DNA of 46,632 nucleotides, taken from positions 13,732-60,363 of the forward strand of contig MLAK01000803.1 of assembly GCA_001839685.1 (NCBI GenBank), in the 5' to 3' direction. The notes below the pieces were generated by a model. That model saw only the letters and a list, made by a program, of their open reading frames with translations. It searched no databases and had not been told where the DNA came from. This document shows positions 1-9,255 of this stretch, one piece after another (the first letter of the stretch is position 1; each line of letters opens with the position of its first letter). This DNA comes from Tritrichomonas foetus (Eukaryota > Parabasalia > Tritrichomonadida > Tritrichomonadidae). Both the position numbers and the translations under genes were made by a program.

Positions 1-112
1 TTGATTTCATTATTCATTTACTTCATTAATCCTTGATTTCATTATTCCTTGATTTCATTATTCATTTGCTTCATTATTCCTTGATTTTATTATTCATTTA
101 CTTCATTATTTA
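1..112. repeat. 32-bp tandem repeat at window start
   Basis: Four units, about 32 bp each, begin TTGATTTCATTATTC and continue with ATTTACTTCATTATTCC. Units start near 1, 49 and 81, and a half unit of 16 bp starts at 33. The array is AT-rich, contains many TCATT initiator-like words and decays after about 112. It starts exactly at the window edge, so the true array is probably longer. Confidence 0.85.
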
Positions 113-650
113 TTTGATTCGTTTGTTTTTATTCCTTTATTTCGTTCCTTCTTTTTTTTATATTATTATTATTCATAAATAGAAATATTGAGACCAAAGA
201 CATATAGTATTTATAAGGCTCGGAATCCGAAATATATATACAATATCACCCATTTCCCAATCGAATAAGGCAAAACAGTCAAAATAATATTTTTATCACC
301 ACAAAATATGCACTATAGTGGCAGAAAATAAACAAAAATAATATCTCCATGTGGAATTAAATCCAGAAAAAGGAAAAAGAACTTGATTAAATTAAAAAAA
401 AAAATAGGTCGAGAAAAAAATTTACTATGAATAAGAAAATTGTTTAAAATTCATTTAAACGGTACATCCATAATAAAAATAAAATTTTGGTATCGGATCT
501 TTGGGTATAAATGTCTATTTGTAAACAACAAAATAATCATTTGTTTTCACATTTGTAATTTGGTTGCTTTTTGGAATTGAGATAATCGCTTCTTTTGTTT
601 CGCCTGTATGTTTTTGAAACGGGGAAAACTTCGTCGAGATCACTGACTTT

Positions 651-752
651 AACTTTTTCCAAAAATATGGAATAGTATTCAAAACATATTTTTTAGACAA
701 TTCAAAATCTCGAAAATGATATTGAAAACGCTCCACATGAAGCAACTTTTTC
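651..752 (+). promoter_or_regulatory. two AACTTTTTC motifs upstream of the DYRK gene
   Basis: AACTTTTTC occurs at 651-659 and 744-752, in the sense orientation, about 280 and 180 bases before the ATG at 930. The same 9-mer recurs upstream of many genes in this window. A promoter role is inferred from recurrence only. Confidence 0.4.
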
Positions 753-919
753 TTTTATTTAATAATTACTCCCCTTCACAAAGGTTGAAATAATTGACCT
801 TCGTGTGGAATTCCCATGGGGAATCTGGTACAATCCAAATTTTAAGGCACTGCCTCTTTCAAAGAAGATGACATTATTTGCATTCAATTCTTTTCAGAAA
901 AAAATCAAATTTTTTTAAA

Positions 920-926
920 TCACCTT
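920..926 (+). promoter_or_regulatory. initiator-like TCACCTT before the DYRK ATG
   Basis: TCACCTT lies 4 bases before the ATG. Trichomonad genes usually start transcription at a TCA(+1)YW initiator a few bases upstream of the start codon, and TCACC fits that loosely. The same word precedes the genes at 32193, 38733 (reverse) and 40617. Confidence 0.45.
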
Positions 927-929
927 ATC

Positions 930-1982
930 ATGTATAAAGATGTCAATGGTAAATCAGTGAAATTAATCTACCCTATTGGGACGCAAGTTACTTTCCCATC
1001 AAACAACAAATACGTAATTGTCGGTTTTCTCGGATGTGGTGTATTCGGACAAGTTTTCAGAGTTCAAAATGAAAATACAGGTGATTTCTATGCCCTTAAG
1101 ATTGGAAGAATGAAATCAGGATATGTAGAACAATATGAGAAAGAAGTTGAAATCTACGAAATTATTAATAAGATGCCAAAAAATGAAAAGAGCAATTTTG
1201 GTTCAATGATTGAATCATTCAATGATTCTGTATACTCATATATTGTTTTTGATTTGTTTGTCACAGATTTGTATAAAGAAATTAAAAAGAGACACCATAA
1301 TGGTTTTCCACTCTGCCTTATTCAAAGTCTCCTCAGAAATATAGTTTCTGGTTTGATTTCACTCCACAGCAGAAAAATTATTCATAATGATCTCAAACTC
1401 GAAAATATTACTGCAAGTTCATCGTCAATCGCCAAAATTATAGATTTTGGTGCATCAGTGATAAAAAACACTGAAAATATACCAAAATATACACAATCAA
1501 GATTCTATCGTGCACCAGAAGTCATTTTGAACTTAGAAAAGGATGAAAAAATCGACATTTGGTCACTTGGGTGCATTGCTGTTGAGCTTTATATTGGAGT
1601 GCCATGTTTTGCAGGAAAAGATGAAAAACATACGCTTTATTTGATGGAAGTTCGACTTGGTCAACTTCCATCTTCAATGATTTTAAGTTCACCACGAAAA
1701 TCTGAATTATTTGAACCAATGGTTTCAAAAAACAATATGTACAACCATTCATATTCTAGCTTTCAAGTGAAAGACCCGGGTGTAGAATATAAAAAACTCG
1801 ATGAACATTATCATTTCTACAAAATTGAAGAAGCAATTCGAACTGTTGAATTCCCAAGTGATACTATTGATGCTAAAGACGCCTTTATTGATCTTGTCAA
1901 GCGATTATTGGAATTTGATCCAATGAAAAGAATTTCAGCTAAAGAAATCATCGATCACAAATTCTTGCAAATGACAATTTAG
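930..1982 (+). CDS. DYRK-family dual-specificity protein kinase (CMGC)
   Basis: A 350-residue protein that is almost entirely a protein kinase domain. The glycine loop is GCGVFGQV (36-43), the ATP lysine K57 sits in YALKIG, the catalytic loop is HNDLKLEN (152-159), and DFG is at 172-174. The activation segment YTQSRFYRAPE (187-197) is the strong family marker: the QSRFYR-(A/S)-PE signature with a preceding tyrosine defines DYRK/HIPK/PRP4-type CMGC kinases. In these, the tyrosine is autophosphorylated during folding. The usual HCD/HRD is HND here; catalytic D154 is intact, so activity is expected. There is no long N- or C-terminal extension, no NLS and no obvious DYRK-homology box. The start is a true ATG with an initiator-like TCACCTT just upstream. 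The gene converges on the Sel1-repeat gene. Confidence 0.88.
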   Translation: MYKDVNGKSVKLIYPIGTQVTFPSNNKYVIVGFLGCGVFGQVFRVQNENTGDFYALKIGRMKSGYVEQYEKEVEIYEIINKMPKNEKSNFGSMIESFNDSVYSYIVFDLFVTDLYKEIKKRHHNGFPLCLIQSLLRNIVSGLISLHSRKIIHNDLKLENITASSSSIAKIIDFGASVIKNTENIPKYTQSRFYRAPEVILNLEKDEKIDIWSLGCIAVELYIGVPCFAGKDEKHTLYLMEVRLGQLPSSMILSSPRKSELFEPMVSKNNMYNHSYSSFQVKDPGVEYKKLDEHYHFYKIEEAIRTVEFPSDTIDAKDAFIDLVKRLLEFDPMKRISAKEIIDHKFLQMTI

Positions 1983-2219
1983 TGATTCACCTTAATTGTT
2001 TGTTATATTAAATACACCCCTTCGAGTAATTTGTCTTTCTTCTTTTAGTTATTTTTTATGTTAACAAATAATTATAAATAATTTTTGATATGAATGTATT
2101 ATTCTAATAATTCTCGAATAGAATGTTTGTTTAAAGAGAAAGTCATATATTTTTTAAAAAGGTATTTATTATACACATATATAAAAATAAAGATATAAAC
2201 AATAATTAATTACTATGAA

Positions 2220-5200
2220 TTAATGTTTTTTCGCATTTAAATGTTGTATTGCTAATTTGTTTCCAACTTCTGCACTCATCTTTAAGTATTTGTCAGCAAG
2301 TGCATCATTTTTCTCAATACCGTTTCCATTTTCATAACAAAGAGATAAGCAATACATTGCACTTCCATTCTTTTGTTCCGCACTCTTCTTTAAATATTCG
2401 ACTGCTTTTACAATATTTTTAGGTACGCCATTTCCATTCATTAAGTGAATACCATAATTATATTGGGCTACTGCATTTCCTGAATCAGCAGATAATTTAT
2501 AGTATTTATTAGCCAATTCAATATTCTTTGGTAATCCAATTCCGTTCAAATATGAGCAAGCAAGATTACATTGTGAGTTTGAGTTTCCTTGATCTGCTGC
2601 CATTTTATAATATTTGTTTGCTTCTTCTGGATTCTTTTCTATACCATTTCCATTAAACAAGTTATAACCATAATAAAACTGTGCAGACGTATTTCCTTGA
2701 TCAGCACTTGCTTTAAGGAGTTCATTTGCATATTTCGGATCTTTATCAACACATGTTCCTTTCTGTAAATGTAATGCATATTGATATTGTGCACGTGGAT
2801 TCTTCTGCTCAACAGCAAGCTTCAAGTATTTGTTGGCAGAAATCATATCTTTTGGCATTCCGTTTCCTTTAATCAAGTTCATTGCATGGTTGTATTGTGC
2901 ATTTGCATTTCCAAGATCTGCTGCCATTTTATAGTATTTATTCGCTTCAGCTTGATTCTTTTCAACACCGTTTCCATTTTCTAAATTAAAGGCATAATTA
3001 TATTGCGCAATTGCATAATTCTGATCAGCTGAGAGTTTATAATACTTATTCGCCTCAACCAAATCTTGTGGTACACCTGATCCTTTCTGTAAAGAAAATG
3101 CATAATTACACTGTGCTCTAGAATTACCTTGATCAGCTGATAATTTATATAAACGAGCAGCTTCACTTAAATCCTTTTCAACCCCAGTACCATTTGCATA
3201 ATTCATAGCGAGTTGACACTGTGCGAGCGCATTTCCTTTCTCTGCAGACATTTTGAAGTATTCATTTGCCATTGCTACATTTTTCTCAATTCCAGTTCCA
3301 TTCATCAAATTCGAAGCATATGAAAATTGAGCACCTGCATGGCCTTGATCAGCAGCAAGTTTGTAAAACTTGTTTGCCTCTTCAAGATTCTTTTGAACAC
3401 CAATTCCATTCAATAAATTATAAGCATAATTATATTGTGCAACAGCATAACCCTGTTCAGCACTTTTAAGGTATAAATCATTCGCAATTTTAATGTTTTT
3501 ACCAATACCTTCACCACGTTGCATATTAAATGCCAAATTACATTGTGCACGAGGATTTCCTTGATCAGCAGCAAGTTTATAATACTTGTTAGCTTCTACA
3601 ATATCCTTCTGAATACCTTTCAGACCATTATGAAGAGATAAAGCATAATGAAGTTGTGCTTTCTCATCGCCTTGATCAGCTGCCATTTTAAGGAATTTTT
3701 TGGATTTTTCGGGATCTGTTTTTTCAAGGCTTTTTGATTTCTCATAAAGTGAGATTTCCGGTTTACTTGATCGGGCTGGTGTCGTTACAGCATTTTCCGG
3801 CACTTGCAAATATGAAGGAGGCTGCGGTGGCGGTGGTTGTGCCTTTGGATTCTTAAGATAGTCTAATAAACATTGAGAATTATTATTTCCATTTTGAGCT
3901 GATTTCTTAAGGTATTCTTTAGCCCCATCTTCATCTTTTTCAAATCGAAGTAAATATCGGGCATAGACGAATTGAGCTTTATCATTTCCTTTATCTGCAC
4001 TTGCTTTAAGGCAGCGAATTCCTTCTTTCATATTTTTATTAACACCTTTTCCACGAATGAAACATAAAGCAAGCTCGAATTGTGATCCTGTATCTCCATA
4101 TTGCGCATTTTTCTGTAATTGAACAACTTTTGCAAACTCTGGTTCAAATTGTGGTGCAATAGTTCGTTGGAATTCTAGAACAGCATCATTATCTGCACCT
4201 GGATATTGATAATTTCCATTAACAAATGCTTCAACAATGAATGCAAAAGTTGGTCGAAGGGATGGTTCTTGGTTCCAACATTGTTGAATCAAGTGTGAAT
4301 AGTTACCTGGAACATTTGAAGGTATTTCCGGTCGTTTACCAGCCATTATCATTTCCTTGATTTGATGGAAAGAAATTGAGGGATCAAATGGCGGCTTTCC
4401 AGCGACAGTTTGATAAACAATCATTCCGTAAGCAAAAATATCAACTTTAGATTTATAACTTCCTCCTGAAAGCATTTCTGGGGCCATATATGATGGATTT
4501 CTATTATATTCTCTAGTAAACCCAACATCCCCAATTCTTGGGTAAAAATTCTCATCAAGTATTACATTACTTGGTTTTAAATTCCGATGCATGATTCTTC
4601 TTGAGTGTAATTGTCGCATTCCTTCGGCAATTCCGAACAGAGCGATCATTTTGGCAGTAGCATTCCATTCGTCTGGAGCATTCATAATTCTTTCGGAATC
4701 CAAAATATCTTCAAGCGAGCCAATTGGTGAATAATCTAGAATTATTGAATAGCTTGGTTTCGAAATAAACCCTTCAATATGAAGAATTCCTCCAGCTTCA
4801 GCATTCATAATATTTACGAATTCTTTATTGAATTGCTCTGTTCGAATCTTTCCCTTTAGTCTCTTAATTGCATATTTTATCCCAGTACTCCTTTCTTTTG
4901 CGACAGAAATTGAACCTTGTGTTGTTAAAATTTCAAATTCATGTTCCTGGAAAAAGTAAGGTTCTATTTCTGGTGGCAGATCATTATCATCTAGGAAAGC
5001 AGCACGATTGTTTAGAGTGGCACCTCGTTCATTATTTGAATAATTATTGCCTTGGTGAATATTTGAGAAGTTATTTGGTCCATTATTTGAATAATTGTTT
5101 GATCCGTTATTTGAATAATTGTTTGGATAGTTATTATTTTGAGTATAATTATTTCCACTTGGTCGTGGTTTTGGAACTGGATAGCCTGCTCTTGAAGGAT

Positions 5201-5813
5201 TGGCACTATTTGAATCTGGATTATAATTATTTCCATTCAATGGCGGGAAATTATTTGGCGCGTATACATTTTGAGATTGTGCAACTCTTTGCGCGTAAAT
5301 ATTTGATGGATTATTTTGATAATTATTTTGATACGAATTTCCCAAAATTCCAGCTGGCTGGGCCGGCCTTCCGAGAATATTCATTGCCTTGCCTTTGTTT
5401 TGGAGAATGAGTGGCGTTGGAATGTTTCCTATCGGGGGGCGGCCCATATTGGCGTTTTTATTGGATTGCGAAGTATTTAATCGAGGAAGCTGAGTGGCGG
5501 CGGCTGGAAGAGGTCGAGGATTCTGCGGAACAGATGAAAGTGGCTTGCTATTTGAAGGATCGGTGAGAAGGACATAAAGCGTCATTCCATCTGTTGCACC
5601 GAGACTCCGTAATGTGAATTTATTCTTCACCCTTTGAGGTTCTATGTTTGGGGCAGCGAGAAAAATCGAATAATGAGGATCGTATTCCATACCCAAATTT
5701 TGCATGGCGGACATTTGAACTTGGGCGCCATAGGCATCTAATGGGTAGATGAATGAGGCTGATGGAAGGGAATTCATATCATTTGCTGTGTATAGTTGGA
5801 TAGAATCATTCAT
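2220..5813 (-). CDS. ubiquitin-like / pseudokinase / Sel1-repeat protein
   Basis: A protein of about 1197 residues. The N-terminal ~90 residues look like a beta-grasp ubiquitin-like domain. A Pro/Asn-rich low-complexity linker follows (YSNNGSNNYSNN-type repeats), then a TKL-like kinase domain, then about 15 Sel1 repeats of ~36 residues (GxGxxKNxxxANKYYKxAADQGNxxAQ pattern) to the C-terminus. The kinase region keeps the beta-3 lysine (YAIKRL) and APE (YMAPEM). The catalytic loop reads HRNLKPSN (the codon is AAT, so Asp is replaced by Asn), DFG reads DVG, and the glycine loop is degenerate. It is predicted to be a catalytically dead scaffold. The frame stays open to a GTG at 6017 with an ATG at 5990. 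I prefer the ATG at 5813 because the interval holds two promoter-like motifs and Lys/Asn-rich translation typical of noncoding DNA. Sel1 kinase-like proteins are common in trichomonads. Confidence 0.8.
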   Translation of the reverse strand: MNDSIQLYTANDMNSLPSASFIYPLDAYGAQVQMSAMQNLGMEYDPHYSIFLAAPNIEPQRVKNKFTLRSLGATDGMTLYVLLTDPSNSKPLSSVPQNPRPLPAAATQLPRLNTSQSNKNANMGRPPIGNIPTPLILQNKGKAMNILGRPAQPAGILGNSYQNNYQNNPSNIYAQRVAQSQNVYAPNNFPPLNGNNYNPDSNSANPSRAGYPVPKPRPSGNNYTQNNNYPNNYSNNGSNNYSNNGPNNFSNIHQGNNYSNNERGATLNNRAAFLDDNDLPPEIEPYFFQEHEFEILTTQGSISVAKERSTGIKYAIKRLKGKIRTEQFNKEFVNIMNAEAGGILHIEGFISKPSYSIILDYSPIGSLEDILDSERIMNAPDEWNATAKMIALFGIAEGMRQLHSRRIMHRNLKPSNVILDENFYPRIGDVGFTREYNRNPSYMAPEMLSGGSYKSKVDIFAYGMIVYQTVAGKPPFDPSISFHQIKEMIMAGKRPEIPSNVPGNYSHLIQQCWNQEPSLRPTFAFIVEAFVNGNYQYPGADNDAVLEFQRTIAPQFEPEFAKVVQLQKNAQYGDTGSQFELALCFIRGKGVNKNMKEGIRCLKASADKGNDKAQFVYARYLLRFEKDEDGAKEYLKKSAQNGNNNSQCLLDYLKNPKAQPPPPQPPSYLQVPENAVTTPARSSKPEISLYEKSKSLEKTDPEKSKKFLKMAADQGDEKAQLHYALSLHNGLKGIQKDIVEANKYYKLAADQGNPRAQCNLAFNMQRGEGIGKNIKIANDLYLKSAEQGYAVAQYNYAYNLLNGIGVQKNLEEANKFYKLAADQGHAGAQFSYASNLMNGTGIEKNVAMANEYFKMSAEKGNALAQCQLAMNYANGTGVEKDLSEAARLYKLSADQGNSRAQCNYAFSLQKGSGVPQDLVEANKYYKLSADQNYAIAQYNYAFNLENGNGVEKNQAEANKYYKMAADLGNANAQYNHAMNLIKGNGMPKDMISANKYLKLAVEQKNPRAQYQYALHLQKGTCVDKDPKYANELLKASADQGNTSAQFYYGYNLFNGNGIEKNPEEANKYYKMAADQGNSNSQCNLACSYLNGIGLPKNIELANKYYKLSADSGNAVAQYNYGIHLMNGNGVPKNIVKAVEYLKKSAEQKNGSAMYCLSLCYENGNGIEKNDALADKYLKMSAEVGNKLAIQHLNAKKH
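2230..3700 (-). repeat. tandem ~108-bp coding repeats (Sel1 units)
   Basis: At least thirteen in-frame units of about 36 codons each encode Sel1-like helix pairs with the recurring core ANKYYK(L/M)(A/S)AD followed by xxAQ. Two more divergent units lie between 3860 and 4100, separated by a Pro-rich linker. Sel1 repeats form TPR-like solenoids used as protein-binding scaffolds. Confidence 0.85.
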
Positions 5814-5837
5814 CCAATTCCAATAATTTATTTGTCT

Positions 5838-5913
5838 GAAAAAGTTGCACAGAAAGTTGTAAATTGTTTGGATATTTTTGTCGGGAATAAATTGACCTTT
5901 TTTTAACTTTTTC
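5838..5913. promoter_or_regulatory. GAAAAAGTT / AACTTTTTC motif pair upstream of the Sel1 gene
   Basis: GAAAAAGTT at 5838-5846 (sense AACTTTTTC relative to the reverse-strand gene) and AACTTTTTC at 5905-5913 lie 25-100 bases upstream of the ATG at 5813. They would be inside the coding region if the ATG at 5990 were used. This supports the downstream start. Confidence 0.4.
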
Positions 5914-5990
5914 CGAACATTATTTTTTTTCGTGGATGATTCGATATTTTTAACTTTTAGGGTTTTTAAGGATATTTTGATTGTTTGCAT

Positions 5991-7475
5991 CAAATTAACC
6001 AGATTTCTTTTATTCACCAGAATATTGGATGATTTGAATCTGATGATGGGGTTTGTGAAGGATCGTTATTTATTGAACGATATGCATTGAACCAAGACAG
6101 AAAAAATCTCTGAAAATTTGATTTATCACTTATATTCAATTTTGGAGTTTTTTCTATAGCATTAGAATTGAATTAAATTTCAAATCAGTGGAACTTGTAA
6201 ATTTTACTTGCCGAACTTCAGTTCAAAGTTAAGATAAAGTTAAATTGTGAAAGTTTGCTTGCGGTTCTGGAAAATTATTTTCACGAAATATTTTTTCTTT
6301 CATTTTCGCAAATTTTTCTGTTTCACAATTCCTAAAACAGAATTATTATTGAATAAAATGCTACTTTTTCATTTCTCACTTTGGTGAGTTTGATGATATC
6401 ATGCATTTTACTTTTTAAGTGCTTTCTTGAATAATTCAAAATATGGACATAATCATTGACATTTCTTGTTTTATCGATTTTGTGAACCATAAAGCGTAAA
6501 ATGTGAATCATTATCACAACAAAAGAGAGGAATTGGTGAGCCATTTCAAATAACTTCTTTTTGATCCAAAAACAAACATCATCTGGTATTGAATCTCTTT
6601 ATTTATAGCTGAAATGCTACTAAAATATTAAACATGGGTAAATTTACGAATTGGCAATTTAGCAATTGGAATAAAAAATAGAAAAAAAATTATTGATGTT
6701 GGAACCCGTCTTAATTCTTCTCAATTTGTATAATTAATTAGAGCTTTCTAAATCTACTAACTTTATATGTTTTTGGTTTCTTCGAAATTATTTTTAATTA
6801 GCAGAGCAAGATTTAATCATGCTGCTGAATATATTGTGGATCACACACATTCAATGAATGTTCAAAATTCATTAGTGAACAAATCTATTCAGGCACTCCA
6901 TCACATTTCATTTCGCCCAATATAGATGAATAATAACTTAGTCAATCAATTTTTTAAAAATTAGATATATTTTTTATTTAAATATGTTTTGTATCTATTA
7001 CTATATCTTTTAAATACTATCATATAATTTAAAATCAAAAAATTTCGAAATGTTGAGTCAGTCGGGTTCTTGAATCATAACTATTGGTTTATTATCGCTT
7101 ATATCAAAATAATACATTTCTTTATGCATCATTAAGTGCTTTAAATGAAAGCAGAATCGATTTGATGAACATTGACAGATATACGATATTTTTCAACTAC
7201 TAACAATTCCATGTGTTTTTAACATAATATATTCTTCTCATCTTTCTTATTCAAAGATATTCAAGAGTAAAGATATATTAAATACCTTATTCTTGTTTTA
7301 TTATTTAAAAAAATATATATACTATTTCCATCTCAACCAAGTCATATTAATGGACTTATAATGCAGCATGTGTTTCTTCGAGAAAGCGTCCAAATTAATT
7401 TCTCATTGATCACATAAGTATTTCAAATCACATTTCCACACATCATATTTTCATGTCACATATCATATCAAACAT
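5991..7475. other. divergent intergenic region, ~1.5 kb
   Basis: AT-rich spacer between the Sel1-repeat gene (reverse) and the TRF4-like gene (forward). I see no tRNA, rRNA or transposon signature. The reverse ORF 6332-6544 is low-complexity and without recognisable features. Just before the ATG at 7476 there are overlapping TCATG, TCACA and TCATA words that could act as initiators. Confidence 0.5.
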
Positions 7476-9086
7476 ATGATTTCGCCTGAAATAGAATCTT
7501 TTTCCTCTTCAGTTCGAGTCAAAGAGGTATATAATAAAGGTTCTAATTTCCCATGGTGCTCTGGAAAGGAATATCGACACGACAACCCGCTTTTATGCCT
7601 TCACAGAGAAATTCTCGATTTTGTCAAATGGATCGTTCCCACACCTGAAGAAAAACAACTTTTATTTATCACAATAGCCAGAATCAAAACCGCCATTTCG
7701 CTTCTTTGGCCAGACGCCAAAATATTTTTAGTCGGACCAACAGCATCGAATTCTGCCTTATCCGGGGACAAAATCGAAATCACGATAATTAAAAATGGAA
7801 ACAATATTCATAATCCAAATCCAAATTCAACAGAAGCCAACACAGACGAAAGCCAAACAATGGAAGAAATGCTGGAATGTGTGAATAACAATTTGACTAC
7901 TTTACAAATTTTTCGACGAAGCCAAATTGAAGGAAATGTAATTTCTGGTATAGAAAAACCGTTTTCATTTCACCTTGACATTTCAATTAATAATTTTGAT
8001 GGCATTTTAAAAGCAGAAAGAGAAAAAATGATTTTCAAGAAAATTCCAGCATCTTTTCCTCTTCTTCTTCTGATGAAATTTTTTGTTTTTCAATGCCGCA
8101 TAGAAGAAAAATTTTCACATGATCTTGTCCTTCAGATGGTCCTTTTCATCATTCGAAGTTCACCAGAGACAAAAAAACTGAATTTGGGTTACCTCACTTC
8201 ACATTTTTTGAAAACCTTTGGCGTGTCTTTTAATTTTATAACAATAGGAATTACTAATCGAAATGAGGGACGTCTCTTCAATCGTTTAGACAAATCTTAT
8301 CCAATTTACTACTTTCAAACTTCATCAAATAATTCTTTGAGTAATTCTTCATCAGCAAGAGGAATGAACTGGAAGTCACCACTAGCAATCTGTGTGGAAA
8401 ATGATTTTAGACCTGGAACATTTTTTGGTGAAGATCTTTCTGATATTCCAACTTTTAGGTCGAAGTGTTTCCAGGCTTATCAGCGACTTAGGCGTGACAT
8501 GGATGATGGCTTGGATCCACTTCTTCAATGCTTCTTAAACAGACCAGATTTCACAATTCGACAGCGAGCAGACAAAGAAAGACAATACCAGGTAATGATG
8601 GGAAATTCAATTGAATCGATTTCCTTAAATGAACCACTTCAAGAAGAACCTCGACGTTCATTCAACTCTGGAAGATCGCATGATAACCATCACAACGAAA
8701 ACAAAGGAAGGGAAGACTTCAGGAAATTAAACAGTGAAAGACGACAAGAGAGAAATTCACGATATGATCGGAATGAAAAAACTGATAGCCAAGAAAGACA
8801 AGATAGATATGACAGAAACAATCGATATGATAGAAATGACAGAAATGATCGATATGATAAAAATGATCGACATGACAGAAATGATCGATATGATAAAAAT
8901 GATCGAAGTAAGGATCGAAACAACCATGGAAACAAGTATAACAATAACAGGAATGATTCACATAGAAGTCAGAGTAATTACCATGGAAGCTATCAGAATG
9001 ATGATGGAAATAGAGGTAAGCATCAAAAGGGTAACAATCACAGAGACCAAAGGTTTAATGATAGGAAGAAGCCATACAAGAGGTAA
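7476..9086 (+). CDS. TRF4-like non-canonical poly(A) polymerase with degraded active site
   Basis: 536 residues with the layout of a TRF4/PAPD5-type nucleotidyltransferase. The N-terminal helix region (LCLHREILDFVKWI, 40-53) precedes a palm strand, IFLVGPTASNSALSG (83-97). In active enzymes this strand reads GS(x8-10)SDIDLV and supplies two metal-binding Asp. Here the equivalent stretch is GDKIEITII (97-105), so the DxD pair is lost or shifted. The third Asp (HLDIS, D168) remains. The PAP-associated part is recognisable (PLLLLMKFFVFQ; LGYLTSHFLKTFGVSF; FRPGTFFGEDLS). The C-terminal ~130 residues are charged, built of RYDRND/DRYDKND repeats resembling an RNA-binding tail. It is a likely pseudo-enzyme or a divergent terminal uridylyl/adenylyl transferase in RNA surveillance. 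The stop overlaps TAAA. Confidence 0.65.
   Translation: MISPEIESFSSSVRVKEVYNKGSNFPWCSGKEYRHDNPLLCLHREILDFVKWIVPTPEEKQLLFITIARIKTAISLLWPDAKIFLVGPTASNSALSGDKIEITIIKNGNNIHNPNPNSTEANTDESQTMEEMLECVNNNLTTLQIFRRSQIEGNVISGIEKPFSFHLDISINNFDGILKAEREKMIFKKIPASFPLLLLMKFFVFQCRIEEKFSHDLVLQMVLFIIRSSPETKKLNLGYLTSHFLKTFGVSFNFITIGITNRNEGRLFNRLDKSYPIYYFQTSSNNSLSNSSSARGMNWKSPLAICVENDFRPGTFFGEDLSDIPTFRSKCFQAYQRLRRDMDDGLDPLLQCFLNRPDFTIRQRADKERQYQVMMGNSIESISLNEPLQEEPRRSFNSGRSHDNHHNENKGREDFRKLNSERRQERNSRYDRNEKTDSQERQDRYDRNNRYDRNDRNDRYDKNDRHDRNDRYDKNDRSKDRNNHGNKYNNNRNDSHRSQSNYHGSYQNDDGNRGKHQKGNNHRDQRFNDRKKPYKR
8804..8907 (+). repeat. short tandem repeats coding (R/H)YDRND units
   Basis: Units of 12-24 bp built on GATCGATATGAT and AAAAATGATCGA/CATGACAGAAAT encode alternating Arg-Tyr-Asp and Arg/Lys-Asn-Asp. 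Near-identical copies suggest recent slippage within the charged tail of the TRF4-like protein. Confidence 0.75.
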
Positions 9087-9255
9087 ATCACTGATAAGAT
9101 ATTAAGGATTTGTAAAATAGATGTAATAAATGTAGATAGTATCTTAATTTCAACTTTTTTTTTAAGATAAATAAAACGAATGACAGAAATAAACAAAAAA
9201 TCAATGTAAGGTTTTTAATTTAATAAATAATAACTAATTAATATTTATAATGTAT

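Larger units (their letters stand above)
113..929. other. 5' intergenic region of the DYRK gene
   Basis: About 800 bases of AT-rich DNA with no credible gene. The 76-codon reverse reading frame at 515-745 starts at TTG and has no internal ATG. Two AACTTTTTC motifs (651 and 744) and a TCACCTT initiator-like word just before the ATG at 930 are the only recognisable signals. Confidence 0.6.

Noticed and set aside
515..745. Reverse ORF of 76 codons
   Set aside because: Starts at TTG, contains no ATG, is AT-driven and overlaps promoter-like motifs.
6332..6544. Reverse ORF of 70 codons between the Sel1 and TRF4-like genes
   Set aside because: Low-complexity composition and no recognisable features.
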